A stretch of DNA of 64,000 nt from Adiantum capillus-veneris (taxonomy: Eukaryota > Streptophyta > Polypodiopsida > Polypodiales > Pteridaceae), in assembly GCA_014529385.2 (NCBI GenBank), contig CM043944.1, positions 167,409,740-167,473,739 on the forward strand, in the 5' to 3' direction. Shown here piece by piece: positions 33,848 to 45,741 of this stretch. How positions within the stretch are numbered: position 1 is the stretch's first letter; the number at the start of each line of letters is the position of its first letter. The notes under the pieces were generated by a model. The model worked only from the letters and a program-made list of their open reading frames with translations, ran no database searches and was not told where the DNA came from. The translations under genes and the position numbers were made by a program.

Positions 33848-34987
33848 TGTCAGGAGTTTTTTGGAGCAAGGGATTGCGCATATGTACATATACATGCATG
33901 GTGCATCAAATAAAGGATTGCCCATTTTCCAGAGCCAGGTGGTTACGTGGGGCCCACATGTGTACAGGTAGGACAGCATGTACATAGTGCAACGATTTTC
34001 TCTATTATCAGTATTAGTGTGTTTTTTCTACAATAAGGAGGAGTTGGTAGCGCGTAAAACTTCTCGAGGAAGCTATCCGCGGGCCGACGACGTGAGGTCA
34101 GCAGGTACATCAGAAGGCATCTAGTGGCGTCAGGAGGGCGAACGAGGTCAATATTTGCATGCGGATGAGGACGGACACAACGTGGGTGTTTGCTTGTGAG
34201 AATTATGCAGAAAGGTCATCATGAGGACCTTTTTTTGGGGCCACTTCACGCGGTGGCGAGATGCATTATTGGAAAAAAGCTGAGTGCCAGGTGTGCGAAT
34301 GATGCAAAAAGGTGACAACTATGCACTGCGAGGTCAGTTTTTGGCCTGTTCGGGGTCCGTTTGAGGTCATCTAAAAGGCCAAGGGTGCCCAAAAAATAAA
34401 TCTAAGTGTGGGAACTGAAAAAACAAAGAGAAGACCAGAAAAAACGTGGAGAAGAGAGGAGGAACAGCCGCAGGTGTGTTTTTGCTCATTTTGGAGCCTG
34501 TTTTGGTCGTAAACTGCTCATCCGAGGTCGGATTTGAGCACTTTGACATTGTAGACTGGGGTTTTGGGCCTTTCCGGACGCGATGGCGCTGTCCATTTTG
34601 CCAAATTCCTCACTCTTTTCCAGCTGTTTTTCTGTGTAAGTTTCTCCTATGAGCGAAGTTTCTGCTTTAGTTTGTGATTGTATCTGGTATCTTTTACCCA
34701 TATTGTGTGAGTTGTTTGCCCCATTGGTGTTGGCCCAAGCTCATTTGTATCTAAACATCAGCAATTCTCCTCTTTTGAGCTGAGTTTTTTTGGGTGTGTG
34801 TGTGTGTGTGTCTGTGTGGAGTGGGCAAGTGGATAGTCTCTCTCCTCTCACTCCAGAGGTGTGTTCCCTGTCTCGGCCAGGTGTGTTGTGAAAGCCGAGT
34901 GGTGCCCCATAGTGTGTGTGTGTATCTTCCCAAGAGTGTGTGTCGGGTCCTTATAGAGGCGGTGTGTGTGTTTTCATCCCGCTCACA
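33848..34987 (+). repeat. Tat element 3' LTR
   Basis: 1140 bp, identical to 26,637-27,776 by eye apart from A at 34,622 against T at 27,411. Followed by ACGT. Confidence 0.95.
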
Positions 34988-35017
34988 ACGTGATAGGTTA
35001 CATTTTTATTAGGTGAC

Positions 35018-36070
35018 CTACCCGGGGGATGAAGGAGCCTTGTATCATCCTACTTATCTACATGAGCAACTGCAATTGAGTATCACAGGCGTGCACTTCT
35101 GCTTCTTGCACCTCCACATGAATCTACAAACCAATCAAAACAGAAGCATGGTAAGTACATAGGATAGTTGTTCACATATTCAAAACATAAGGTTCAATCA
35201 CAAAAACCATCGGCGCTTACACGAAGATAGGTTATGTCAATATCAATAGCAGTGGGGGTGTCCTCACTGTGAGGAAACTCCAAACCATCCAGTTCCTCTT
35301 TCAGTGTCTCGATCTTTATCTTGAGCTCTATTTCTCTCCTTGCATCCACACTGTCAGTGGGCCTAAACACCGTAATTCATTCTTAGCATCATGAAGCTTC
35401 TGTCTCATAGAAAGTACTATAGGGTTGACCATATCATGGCTTGCTTTCTGAACCCCCACAACTTCAAGCTCGTGACCCACATTCTTGAGCTGCTGTTTAG
35501 CATCCTGCAGTCAATTTCTAAGATGGTCAATTGCACTCATGATGTGCTGCAAATCAGAGAGCCCGAAATATGATAGGCTTGCTATCACTTTGTGAGAGCT
35601 GTTAATAGAGAGGGGTGTTGAAACAACATTCGGAGCTACTTGGCCAGCGCAATTGTCCTTTGTTTCCGCAGAGCCCTCCTCTATTTTTTGACTTAAGGGG
35701 TGGCTATTACGCACCCTCCACTTTTCAACATGGGCATCGTAGTATCCTTTTTCTCAAAGGTCATGCAAATGTGGACAAAGAACTCAGCCCAATTGAACTG
35801 CATGATTGAGCCACTTGCAATTTCCACTGGACTGAATTGTTTTACAAAACCCTTCGCAAAAGCCAAATTAATTTCCATGTTGGTGGGGGCCTTCTGGTAC
35901 ACCCTGTAGTGCAGCTAAAGTACGTGGTCATACATGTCGTTATACGAATGCTACTGCATTTGAAGTGATATTTGCTGAGATCCTTTGCCTCTCTGAATAC
36001 ACTGAACCACTCCACATATGTAATTTGCTCCCACTTCACCAATTTGGGGTTGACACCATCCATGGAGAGA
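35018..36070 (-). pseudogene. 5' exons of the unrecognised minus-strand gene
   Basis: Minus strand, large exon 35,221-36,070: 'MDGVNPKLVKWEQITYVEWF', 'SVFREAKDLSKYHFKC', 'YRVYQKAPTNMEINLAFAKG' and 'MQFNWAEFFVHICMTFEKKD', later a coiled-coil-like part ('LQDAKQQLKNVGHELEVVG', 'REIELKIKIETLKEELDG'). Donor CGT|GTAAGC at 35,220. Intron 35,124-35,220 (97 bp) ends TTTGTAG. Exon 35,018-35,123 reads IHVEVQEAEVHACDTQLQL and leaves a phase that joins the exon at 26,494. Several stops and shifts. Function unknown. Confidence 0.6.
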
Positions 36071-36179
36071 CCATGGACAACATTAAACTCTTATGTTGCT
36101 ACACAAAACTTTTCATGCAGTGGGATGTTCATCTTGGGAGCTTTCCATCGACATGCACACCACATAGGATTATAAGATT

Positions 36180-38342
36180 AAAACCTTACAGAACCCCACT
36201 AGACTAGGGCTGTCAAGTAAATTATACACACGTAATTGCACGGGTTCTCCTTAGATGCAATCATCTAAGCATGCACCTTGAATGCCTAAGGCAATGCACA
36301 AGCACCTTATCAATGTGAGAGAATCCACAACAAGATTGCAGCCAGGGGCTACTGCAAAAACAAGCATATAAGATGAATGCATAGTCCTTTGTGTTGATTG
36401 TATCATATGCTTAGCAACACAATTTTCTCATGGGTGAGAGGATTCACTAACAGATTAGTAGTTGGGGAATGCTGGAGAAATGCGTCATGCTTTGCTTGAT
36501 TTACAACTTCCAAATGTGGCCCCCTCATTGGAGAGAGAGAGAGAGAGGGAGGGAGGGAGAGAGAGAGAGTACTTGAGTCCTGCTTCCCCTTCCCTGCATG
36601 CATGTACTTTGACATTGGGGATCCTTGGGAATTGGAAGCCTTCAATATTTTGCAGGGCGGAGGAGAAGCAGCAGAACCTTTGCCCCTTGACTTCCTTCTT
36701 GGTGGAGTACTATCAAGAGAGTTGTCGGAGGTGGTTGCCTCCAGTGGTGAGCTATCCTCCCCTTGGACTGTCTATTGGCCTTGGACTACAGACCTACTTG
36801 CAGCTCGCAATCGCTTTCCTCCCTCTCTTTGACCTGTGGCCCCTGCGTCGTGCTTCCCTCCATGCATCATGACTACACCACTACCTCAACGTAACAACTA
36901 AATGTTTGAGATTTTAAAAATATTACGATTCATTTTTTTTAAGTCGAACAGTCATGTTTTTTCAAGAGTGTGGGCCACCATCATGAACTATACAAAGTGT
37001 ATCATGTGTTATGCTTACAAGATGTTCTTGTTGGCATATGTTAACTAGCACAAAAAGCGCGACACATTAACATGCTTTCACCCAGTGACAGCCATTTAAA
37101 GAGGGGACAAAAGAATTTTTTGAGGGCTTCAAATGGGAATTTTAGGAATTTGTTGGGGTCTTGGAGGGTGTCCTCCCAAGGGACTGCCATGAGGCACAAT
37201 ATTTGCCCCACATGCCAGGTGAGGAGCCGGGCTCGCAGGATATATGAGCGGGAGGGGGCACCCATTGTGGCCAGTGAAGTGGAGAAAGATCTCATGAGCT
37301 CATTGCCAATGGTGGGTGCTGTTGTGCATACGTAGGCAGTGGCCTAGTGGCGCTTTGTGTTGGTGAAGGCGGTTGTGTCTGTTGGTGCCATCAACGGTGT
37401 TGTTACACCAGTGATGTGATGACATTGCGATGCAATAATGGGCCACGCCTGTGCGTGCTGCAAAGGCGCCACAATTTTTGACAAGGGAGGTTGCCCACAG
37501 TCACGGCGCCGTGACTGTGAGGCTTGAGGCCATAAGGAAGGGCACGCTCATATGCATGGCATGGGGCTCAAGACAAACCAAGAATAGAGGCTATTCATGC
37601 AGAGGGGGAGTCTGAGAATAGCATGGGGAAACTCAAGAGAAAGGAGAGTTGCACACGCCCAAAGAAAATAAAGGAACCCATCTTTTGCAAGGGGAAGACC
37701 TCGTTTTGGCAAAGGAGGAGAACTCAATTGGGGGGTTCTTGGGCATCATCAAAGGAGGGAAAGAAGGCTTGAGCTTCTTTTGGAGGAAATGAGAGAGCTA
37801 ACATGTGGTGTCTCTTTGGCAAAGGCAAGTTCAGAGGAGTGTTTGAAGGAGCGTTTTGGAGCCAACAGAGGTGCCATCAAAGAGGTTTTTTTTATTGTGC
37901 TCTTAGCGAGGAGAGATGCACAAGCGGTGAAGCCGAAATTGCCAATTTTCTTGATGCTTGAGGTTGCCATGCCGATCCGGTTGTAGTCAAGGTTTTATGG
38001 TGTTTGTAGAGAGGTTTTTTTGGCAGTAATTGAAGCAAACCATGTCGGTTCTTGGTGTCGTTTCTTCCCTTTCCCCCCTCTTGTCTTTGCTCTGTTCAGA
38101 CTGTGTGGTGCTGGTGTTCAAGATGTCTATGCCTCCTCGGACCTCCGTGTGTGTGAGAGAGAAAGAGGGAGTGGTTTGTGCTACGACACGGTCGTAAACG
38201 AGAAAAATCGTTGTGGATTTCTGTCGATTCTATGAGTTTTGAAGATGAACTCTAGTGGATTGGGGTGCAGTGATTATCCTGAGCTATAGAGAGGCAGATT
38301 ACTTGGGTTTGGAGTGTGTTCCCCTTTCCCCCTATATCCACT
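36180..38342. other. no recognisable gene; simple repeat and weak coding traces
   Basis: A (GA)-rich tract lies at about 36,530-36,571. Short plus-strand frames (37,072-37,335 and 37,780-37,986) have plausible composition but no motif I know. 37,025-37,060 has two stray copies of the 'gttaactagcac' type seen in the palindromic field. Confidence 0.6.
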
Positions 38343-38892
38343 GTGACCTACAAGAATCTTTCCAAAAGATTAAAGAGGCTATATCCATCTCTCAACAAAG
38401 GAAAAAAGCTATTGTTGACAAGCACAAAAGAGCCTTAATGTTTAACCAAAATGATTGGGTCTTACTTAAGTTTCCCAAGGCTCGATTGAGGCAAACGATG
38501 GGCAAAAATCCTACGGGCCATCAAAAGTATTATGTTAAATCAGCAAAAAGATACTATGGTCCTTTTCAAATCTTGAATCCATTCAACTCAAGTTGCCCAG
38601 CCGTTGGCTCATACATAATGCTTTTCATGTGAGCCTACTTAAGCCCTACAAAGGAGAGCCACCAAGTGAACCAATTATTGAAGACCCTCCCAAAATTGAA
38701 GACCAAGAAGAGGTGCTGCAACCCAAAGCTATCCTTTGGCATGAAACAAAGGTACTACTTCATGGTAATATTCTCTAAATATATCTTATTAAGTTCAAAA
38801 ATTTTCCTTTTGAAGATGCTAGATGGATGCAAGGAATACAACTTAAGGATAGTACGAACCTTGTCAATGCTTACAATGCTACATTAGAGTAA
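38343..38892 (+). pseudogene. G1 integrase C-terminus and chromodomain-like tail (copy D)
   Basis: 'NDWVLLKFPKARLRQTMGKN', 'KRYYGPFQILNPF', then a frameshift to 'RWLIHNAFHVSLLKPYKGEP' and the tail 'ARWMQGIQLKDSTNLVNAY' ending NATLE-stop at 38,892. Small deletions and shifts near 38,590 and 38,778. Confidence 0.85.
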
Positions 38893-39248
38893 GAAAATGC
38901 ACACGTTTCTTTTAAATGACCAATGTTTTTGTCTTATAAGACTAATTCTCTTATTATTGTGCACAAATTTAAGTAGTATGCATTATTAGGATCATGTTTG
39001 TGGATGACGACGTATCTCAAACACCAAGAAGAATTTGTCACTCTGCTTGGGAGAATGAAATGGACTAAAGAGCAGACATGCTTTTGCAGCTATGTCTCCC
39101 AAGAACCACATGGATTAGTCATCCATCTTGGAATGATGTCGTAGGGTAAAAAGGGATCTCTACCCGCTAAGAATCATTGACTAATGACTAAGTCTTTATC
39201 TCCTCTACCTCATAGTCGAGGACGACTATGATTTCAAGGGAGAGGTAA

Positions 39249-40057
39249 TGTCATAAAATCTAGTATCTAACCAACCCAAATTATTTTCTAATATTAAGAT
39301 GATCATTTAATGAGGGAGAATGAATGGGAACAAGGGTTAGAATATAGACATGTGATTACATATTTATCTCAGCACGGGGCCAATGGTAAAGGAGTCCAAA
39401 TGAGAGACGGTTTTTCAAAGAGAAAGGTTAGCTAATGGAGCTTAAAGACCTAGGGTAAGATTCGTTAAAGACCTCCAAAGTTTAGTGTTAAAATTCCTTT
39501 GACACTAGGATAAAGCTAGGGTTGTGCTTGAGGTGGGAATCCGACCCAAGCTTGAGGTGGTTGTCGTGCTTGCTGAGTAAGGTGCTTGAGGTGCTTAATG
39601 ACTAAGGTGCTAAGGTGATCCATGACTAAGGTGCTTGAGGGGGTAAGGTACTCAAAAGTCAATGCATATCCCTACACAAGGGGGGGAGAGCCCTCATTGT
39701 AGGGGCTAGAGAGAGAACACATACACCCTCACACAAGGCATCCTTGGTACAAAGAAAGCAGCAGGGACACTTGTCAACCTCCTCTTCATGTTGCCTCATA
39801 GTGTGCACAAAGCCTATTGGTTGGCCTCCCAAGGGGTCCAACGATAATTTAGTTAATTTAATTAATTGTCTATGCATTAATCAAGTCATGTCTCTCAAAG
39901 GGAAAAGAGGGACACTTGTCCCAAGGCTACCCTTGTTGATTTATATGCACTAAGCCTGTGATTGGCCAAGCTTGAGGAGGTCCAATCATGTGCAAGATAG
40001 TGCTAGAAGGGGGGTCAACCAAAGCAAGAACGGGGCTAGCTTGGGGGGTATACTCTC

Positions 40058-40088
<31 letters not shown>

Positions 40089-40772
40089 ATCGTGTGAAGT
40101 GCAAAGTGCAAGAGCTCCATCGCCTTCTCCAAGCTAGTAGGGAAGTTGAGAGCCTACACCAACACTCTTATCTATGGAATGCAAATCCAACCAAGAGCCA
40201 TGATTCAATGCTTGAGCTTTCCATATTCTCCATCTTCATTACTATGCTATTATGTATGCTAGCAAGAAGAGTGATGATAAGAGAGGAATGATTTCTTTCT
40301 CCTATGGATGTTTCTTATTTATCTTCCCTACGTTGATTCCCCGCTAGCTCTCTCCACCTTTGAAGGTGTTTGAGGCCTTTTGACCGAGGCTGGGGATAGT
40401 TAATGTTTTCTTTACAAAGTCTATGTTATTCTCATGATGCATGAAGCCTTCCATCTTCATTGCATCACCTAGGTCACAAGGAACACAAAGATTGTATTGT
40501 ACCAAGTCTCTCTTGATGGGAGAATCTATAATAAAAAATACTATTGGAGAGGGGACCGACTGCACCTAGATCCGGTCCTCAATTGTTATCAAGTTATGTA
40601 AACTCTCTCTCTTGCAAAAGTATTTCTCATGCCAAAGTTAATTAGGTACTATGATTATGTTGCTACCATCAATTAAGTTCATCCTCTATGCTCTCAAAGT
40701 AGTCTCACAAAATGCTCTCTTTTATTTTCCTAATTCCACTATTCTCAAAGTTCATAGGCCATTTCCATTACA
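39249..40772 (+). repeat. G1 3' LTR of copy D
   Basis: 1524 bp, TGTCATAAAATC ... CCATTTCCATTACA, preceded by AAGGGAGAGGTAA (priming tract). It contains a (CA)n tract at about 40,060-40,082. It belongs to the same LTR subtype as copy B. Confidence 0.9.
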
Positions 40773-41470
40773 ACCTCATACAGTGGTTGGTAAACCCACA
40801 ATAAAAACTATAGAGATACTTTCTCATTTACCATTAGGAATCTCGAATGCATGTAATAGTTCTCCTACCATTAGGCTCTTTGCTTTGTTAACTTGACAAT
40901 TTTGACAATGCAAGACATTGTCTTGGACAAAGCCAAGTAAACCTGGCTAATAAAACTATCATCTTATGAGAGCATAAGTCTGTTTAATGCCTAGGTGCAC
41001 TGCACTTGGACTATCATGACATTCGTAAATAATTTGGTGCCGAATGTCCGCGTCTGTCGGTACACAAACTCTCCCCTTGTGGAGTAGGTACCCATTATTG
41101 ATGAAAAAATTATTCCATATCTTTAGTTCATCACTCAACAGAGGAGAACTGGGTGTGGAGGTTAACGATACACTTCCAACATTGGAGTGAGAAGGATCCT
41201 TGATTTGACATGGCTCCACACTTTGAATTTTTGTGAGCAGAAGAGAGTTGCCACCACGTTGTATCATCATTTATGATATTGGAGCTTTGCGTCATACTCC
41301 TGAAGAATCTCAACCCACCTGGTCCTTTGACCCTTCCAGTCAGTTTGTTGTGTAAACGATTTTATGCTTTCATGGTCAAACACAATCTCAAACTGATCTC
41401 CATACAAATAATGTCGCCATGTCTTCAAGGGAGACACTATTGCATAGAGTTCATGTTACATTAAGAAGTG
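40773..41470 (-). pseudogene. second Ty3 family: RNase H and integrase fragment
   Basis: Minus strand, distinct from G1. RNase H end 'SPLKTWRHYLYGDQFEIVF' and 'TQQTDWKGQRTRWVEILQEY' (41,278-41,470). Then the integrase zinc region: 'LHKGRVCVPTDADIRHQIIY', ECHDSPSAVHLGIKQTY, LHCQNCQVNKAKS. The core start reads ESISIVFIVGLPTT, where the catalytic Asp position is Val. It is cut at 40,772 by the copy D LTR. Several stops. Confidence 0.85.
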
Positions 41471-41951
41471 AATGCGGTATAGGAGGGCCTCTTTATTTGG
41501 CAGTGTGAGAGAATTCTTAAAGCATAAGCCAAGTTTGACCAAGCCTAAAAGAGAGGGAAAAAAGGCCTATGCTGACATTTTTTAAAAAGCCATTTCCATA
41601 TTTTGTATTTGAAAATAGTCTATTTAGTAACCTAAAAGAGAGGTGGGTAGATGAATTTTAAAATGTATTTTTTCCACCTCTCTTCTCTCTCTAACATATT
41701 AAACACACTCTCTCAATTAGATCTCATTAAGGGAGGCACGTTTCAATCCCCCTGCCAGAAAAGCAATTTTTTTCACATTCTCTCTCTAAAATGTGAGCCA
41801 ACTCTCTCTCTCTCTCTCTCTTCCCCCCCTTTTCTCTTTTGTCACTTTCCCTCCCAATCATTAAGGAACATTCTTTGCTGCCTACTTCTGACAGAGTGCA
41901 AATCCTCCAAGGTTGCATATCTGCTCTCTCTCCCACTCTCTCTTCCTTTAT

Positions 41952-42025
<74 letters not shown>

Positions 42026-42400
42026 CTCATGCTTCTCCAGCTCCAACTGACAGTAATGGAAAACTCCATCACCTCTGTGTGCATCACCATTTCTCTCTCT
42101 ATGCTAATGATCAACAATTTGAATTCAAAGGAGATTGAGCTGCACTTCCTCTCTTTCTTCCCTCCACAACATGAATCTTTTCTCCTATCTTTGAGTACTC
42201 TCCACTTATTTCCTCCATATCCACCTTCACCTTCTTGTAGCAATCACCATTACACATTCTCTCTCTAATTTTCTTGATTAGCTAACACAAATGTCATCCA
42301 GTCCCCTACGACTGCAAGACATTACTAACAAGACAACATGATATCAATTAAACAGTGATTTAGAGCAGGAGTATGCTACTGTGGGACTTGGCACTTCTAA
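41471..42400. other. CT-rich anonymous DNA
   Basis: Pyrimidine-rich throughout. Long frames on both strands are products of the CT tracts. I see no gene. Confidence 0.7.
41952..42023. repeat. (CT)n microsatellite
   Basis: About 36 CT units; a shorter CT tract lies at 41,800-41,822. Confidence 0.97.
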
Positions 42401-42659
42401 TCCCAATCCTAGAGATTAGCTACGGAGATCAGTATTGGATGGATCATCCAATAGGTCCATCAACTTATGGGTTGATGGCCATATTTACCCTGACAATCCA
42501 ATGACCAATGCATCACTGCCCTTTTGTAACATCACTGAGCTACCACGTTTTATTGGACATGGGAGAGACGAATTGTTTGGCTATTGCTAGAGATTATATT
42601 CAAATTTTGTCAATGAAAGGGAAGAAAGAAAACATCTCTATGTTGCCTATTTATCATTG

Positions 42660-44125
42660 TAAGATAAGTACGTGAAAGACATTCAGCAAGTCACAGAGGA
42701 AGCCAACGAGAAGACGAAGCAGCTAAACGATGAGATAGAAAAGCTTAGTTAAAAAGTAGAGCATCAAAAAATGGAGCAAGAATGCCGTCTAGACAATTAT
42801 GTTTAGGTACAACACATTGCATGTAATATGCGCCGGTGAATCGATCATCTCACATACATTCCATTGTGCTACCACATTTGCAAGCGCAAGAGACATGTGA
42901 TGTCTATGCTATCTTCAAGTGGTGGAGCTCAAAAGAAATATATCTGTCAAACTTAGGAGGGATATAAATGCAAGCTTCTAGTTTCTTACATTTTTTGCAT
43001 GTTGCTGTAATATTCTTTCAATATGCAGGAACTTGGCTCATCATACGGTTTATGATGGGAATGGATTCCGATGCTCAAACGACTGGACATACTCTACTGC
43101 AACATATCATCAAGCCAAAGGAGTTGGTGGAGCTATTGGATGATCCATTTAATGCTGGCATTGCTAATGTTTTGCGCTAGAAGTATTTCAGTGAGCTAAA
43201 GAGCATTGTGTTGCCTCACGAGCTTATGGAGGTGTGTGACAGCGCAAGAGTAAGTTTCAAGGCCTACAAAGCTTTCTATAGAATTTTCACACTAGGTCAC
43301 AGAGAAAAAGGTTTGTTTAGGTTGCTACCAACACCTTATAGTGTCAACGTTGCAAAAAGGTGTGCCAATAATGATGTTGCAAGCTTGTTGGGTGGATTTC
43401 AATATGCAGAGGATGCCCTTCCATTAGAAGAGAGCAAATCCTTCCATTACAATGAGTTCAATAATGTCTATGTTGACTTGTTGAAGCTCCAAGAGTCAAT
43501 GATCAAATTTTATGGGTTGACACAGTAAGAGTGTGGTGACAAAGTTATATTTGTGATGAAGCTTGATGAGTGCCAGATTGTCAAAGGTCAACGGCTCGAA
43601 AGGGTAGGAATTACGCTCATGAATAGAGCCTTGGTGGGCATCGATGTTGAGCTAAATGCCAACTAGAAGGGAAACACTTGTTTAGGCGTTCAGTCGGAGA
43701 AGAATATTTGGTGGCTGGAAGTAGGTTTTCATCTCCCACACGAGACACATGAGTTCCTCAAATGGTATTTTAATCACACCCCAATCATTGATGTCATTCG
43801 AAAACAACAAGAAGGACAAAGATTGCAGGTTGTAGGTCTAGGTATGTTCCAAGTGGAGTGGCATTTGGCAAGAGACTTAAAATCTCTCAAGTGTATGTTA
43901 GGGTGCAAGCAAGGTGCAATGACCCTCTTTCCATGCATTTATTGGTGCCACAATAAAGTCTCATTAGGAACTGAGGGCAAGGGTGCAAAGGCCATCAAGT
44001 CAAAGGGCGATAAGGTTAATGACTCCCAAAGTCCCAATGAGTTTCAATTGTGGAAAAAGGTGTGTGACATTACCACCTACAAATCTAGCGAAGCAGCCCT
44101 AGGAATTAAGCGAGCTCATGTGTAG
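42660..44125 (+). pseudogene. unrecognised decayed coding region
   Basis: From 43,028 to 44,125 the plus strand stays in one frame, broken only by stops (TAG 43,178; TAA 43,526; TAG near 43,665; TAG 44,123). It reads 'IIKPKELVELLDDPFNAGIA', 'VLPHELMEVCDSARVSFKAY', 'FMKLDECQIVKGQRLERVG'-like text, then EWHLARDLKSLKCMLGCKQG and LFPCIYWCHNK. A good 3' splice site (TTCTTTCAATATGCAG) sits at 43,028. Upstream, 42,669-42,770 encodes a coiled coil (DIQQVTEEANEKTKQLNDEI). The D-L-K ... P-C-x3-C pattern recalls some transposon proteins, but I cannot assign a family. Confidence 0.5.
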
Positions 44126-44419
44126 AAGTCCGGAGATGATATTTTTTGTTTGCTTGAAAAGAAAAAGCTAACTAGTGCTAAGATATCCACCTTAAATTTT
44201 GTAATCAATAATTTCAAAGTGCAAATGGTGGATGCTTGGGGGATACGCAGATAACACATTACATGGTGGGTTGAACACTTTGTCTTTGCAATAAAAAACA
44301 TATGTGTTTGAACTAAAGTTTTATTGTTTTTTTAGCACATTCTTTTTTCTCATAGTTCATTTTTTCTCGATACATTTGGTTCATTGGGCATTCGGAGTAG
44401 CAATGGAATGGAGCGTTCA
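44126..44419. other. AT-rich DNA, no gene seen
   Basis: Follows the decayed coding region and ends at the copia target duplication GTTCA (44,415-44,419). Confidence 0.6.
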
Positions 44420-45207
44420 TGTTAAGAAATAAGACGTAGCTAAATAGATATTTGAGTAGATTACTTAATGGAGAGAGATAGATTTCACACACAAGAGATT
44501 ATAGAGTAGAGAGAGAGAGAGAGAGAGAGAGAGTACACACGATATACGTGGTTCACCCAATGTGGGCTACGTCCACGAGAAAGCAGCCACTCAATGGCTT
44601 TAGCACTTCAAAAGAAGAAGTAGTTTACAAAGGGATTAAACCCTTAATAGAGCTCCTGCCTTGCTTCACTCTCACCACATCACACTCACCTTGTTACATC
44701 AACTTCACACTATGAAATGTGTGTAGAAATGGCCTCCTTTTATAGGCCAAAAAGGCTGCCCTCTCTTATAAGAGGCAGCCATGTGTAGCCGCCCTTGTGC
44801 GAATAATTCCAAATCGGACCCTCCAATCCGCCCATGTGTGGCCGCCCTTGAGAAGACAAGTCCGCTTTTGAATTCGTCCACCGGCCATTGACTTCAGACC
44901 AACTGCCACCGGCCATTGACTACCGGCCACCGGCCAACCGACTGGTTGTTTTTTGACCACTTTCCGGCCGCCGTCCGGTCATAATATTTCGGCGAAAAGG
45001 AATATTCCGACGAGGGAAAAAAAAAGTCTCGGGGGCCTCCGCCCCCGAGGCCCCTAAAGTTGCCCCTGATTCTTGTCCGTGAAAATTTTGGTTTCCGGTG
45101 AGTGATTTTTTTTCACGCACGATGGCCTCTCCTCATAATGGGGGCCTTACAAATGTGCGCTTTTACCACAGAAAATTACAAGGGTAAATCAGGCTCCATA
45201 CTTAACA
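44420..45207 (-). repeat. copia 3' LTR
   Basis: 788 bp, TGTTAAGAAATA ... CATACTTAACA on the plus strand, followed by ATCTCCCACTTGGAGAC (priming tract on the minus strand). Includes a (GA)n tract at about 44,510-44,533. Confidence 0.93.
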
Positions 45208-45267
45208 ATCTCCCACTTGGAGACTGATCTCCAAACCAAACCTGTGACTGCTTTCCATTCTGGCTTA

Positions 45268-45740
45268 TTATCCTTGAATGCCGATTGAAGATGAGAAAAA
45301 GCTCAACTTCTCCTTGTTGACCACCTTTGTAAACATGTCTGCAGGATTTTCACTTGTATGCACCTTTCCTAGCTTTAGCTGTCCCGCTTCCAAAAGAGTG
45401 CGTATGAAGTGATATCTCACCTCAATGTGCTTTGTCCTTGAATGAAAGGCTGAGTTCTTCGCAAGATGGATAGCACTTTGGATATCACTGTACAAGACAC
45501 AATTGTCTTGTTTGAATCCAAGCTCTTCTAAGAATCTGTGAAGCCACATAATTTCTTTGCTTGCCTCCGTCATTGCTACATACTCTGCTTCCATGGTAGA
45601 AAGTGAAACCACTTTCTGCAGCTTTGAAGCCCAGCTTACTACTGTGCCTCCAACCATGAACACATAGCCAGTAGTGCTCCTTCGAGTATCTTTGTCACCT
45701 GCCATATCTGCATCAGCATACCCTTCTAGAAAAATATCAG
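45268..45740 (-). pseudogene. copia RNase H
   Basis: [20 protein letters not shown], '[20 protein letters not shown]', [27 protein letters not shown], '[19 protein letters not shown]' and '[11 protein letters not shown]' are all in order. It is in frame with the RT upstream, separated by one TGA. Confidence 0.92.
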
Positions 45741-45741
45741 T

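Larger units (their letters stand above)
26637..34987 (+). mobile_element. Tat-lineage Ty3 LTR retrotransposon, complete ends, defective coding
   Basis: 8351 bp with two 1140-bp LTRs (TGTCAGGAG ... CCGCTCACA), 4-bp target duplication, primer-binding site, gag, protease, RT, RNase H, a second RNase H, integrase and polypurine tract, all on the plus strand. The second RNase H between RT-RNase H and integrase is the mark of the Tat lineage. Gag-Pol lies in one frame (28,824-33,761) with two TAG codons. The LTRs differ at one position that I could find (T at 27,411, A at 34,622), so insertion is recent. By strand and splice signals it sits in an intron of the minus-strand gene remnant. Confidence 0.94.
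38343..40772 (+). mobile_element. G1 chromovirus copy D (3' end only, plus strand)
   Basis: Begins abruptly inside integrase (DLQESFQKIKEAISISQQR) and runs to an intact 3' LTR (39,249-40,772). Everything upstream of the integrase C-terminus is missing. The right flank at 40,773 is a different Ty3 family. Confidence 0.9.

Noticed and set aside
37072-37986. Plus-strand frames that look weakly coding
   Set aside because: No motif, splice structure or neighbouring support; left as anonymous DNA.
41651-42268. 205-codon frame rich in Leu and Ser
   Set aside because: It is generated by the (CT)n tract and pyrimidine-rich DNA; the opposite strand is equally open (poly Arg-Glu).
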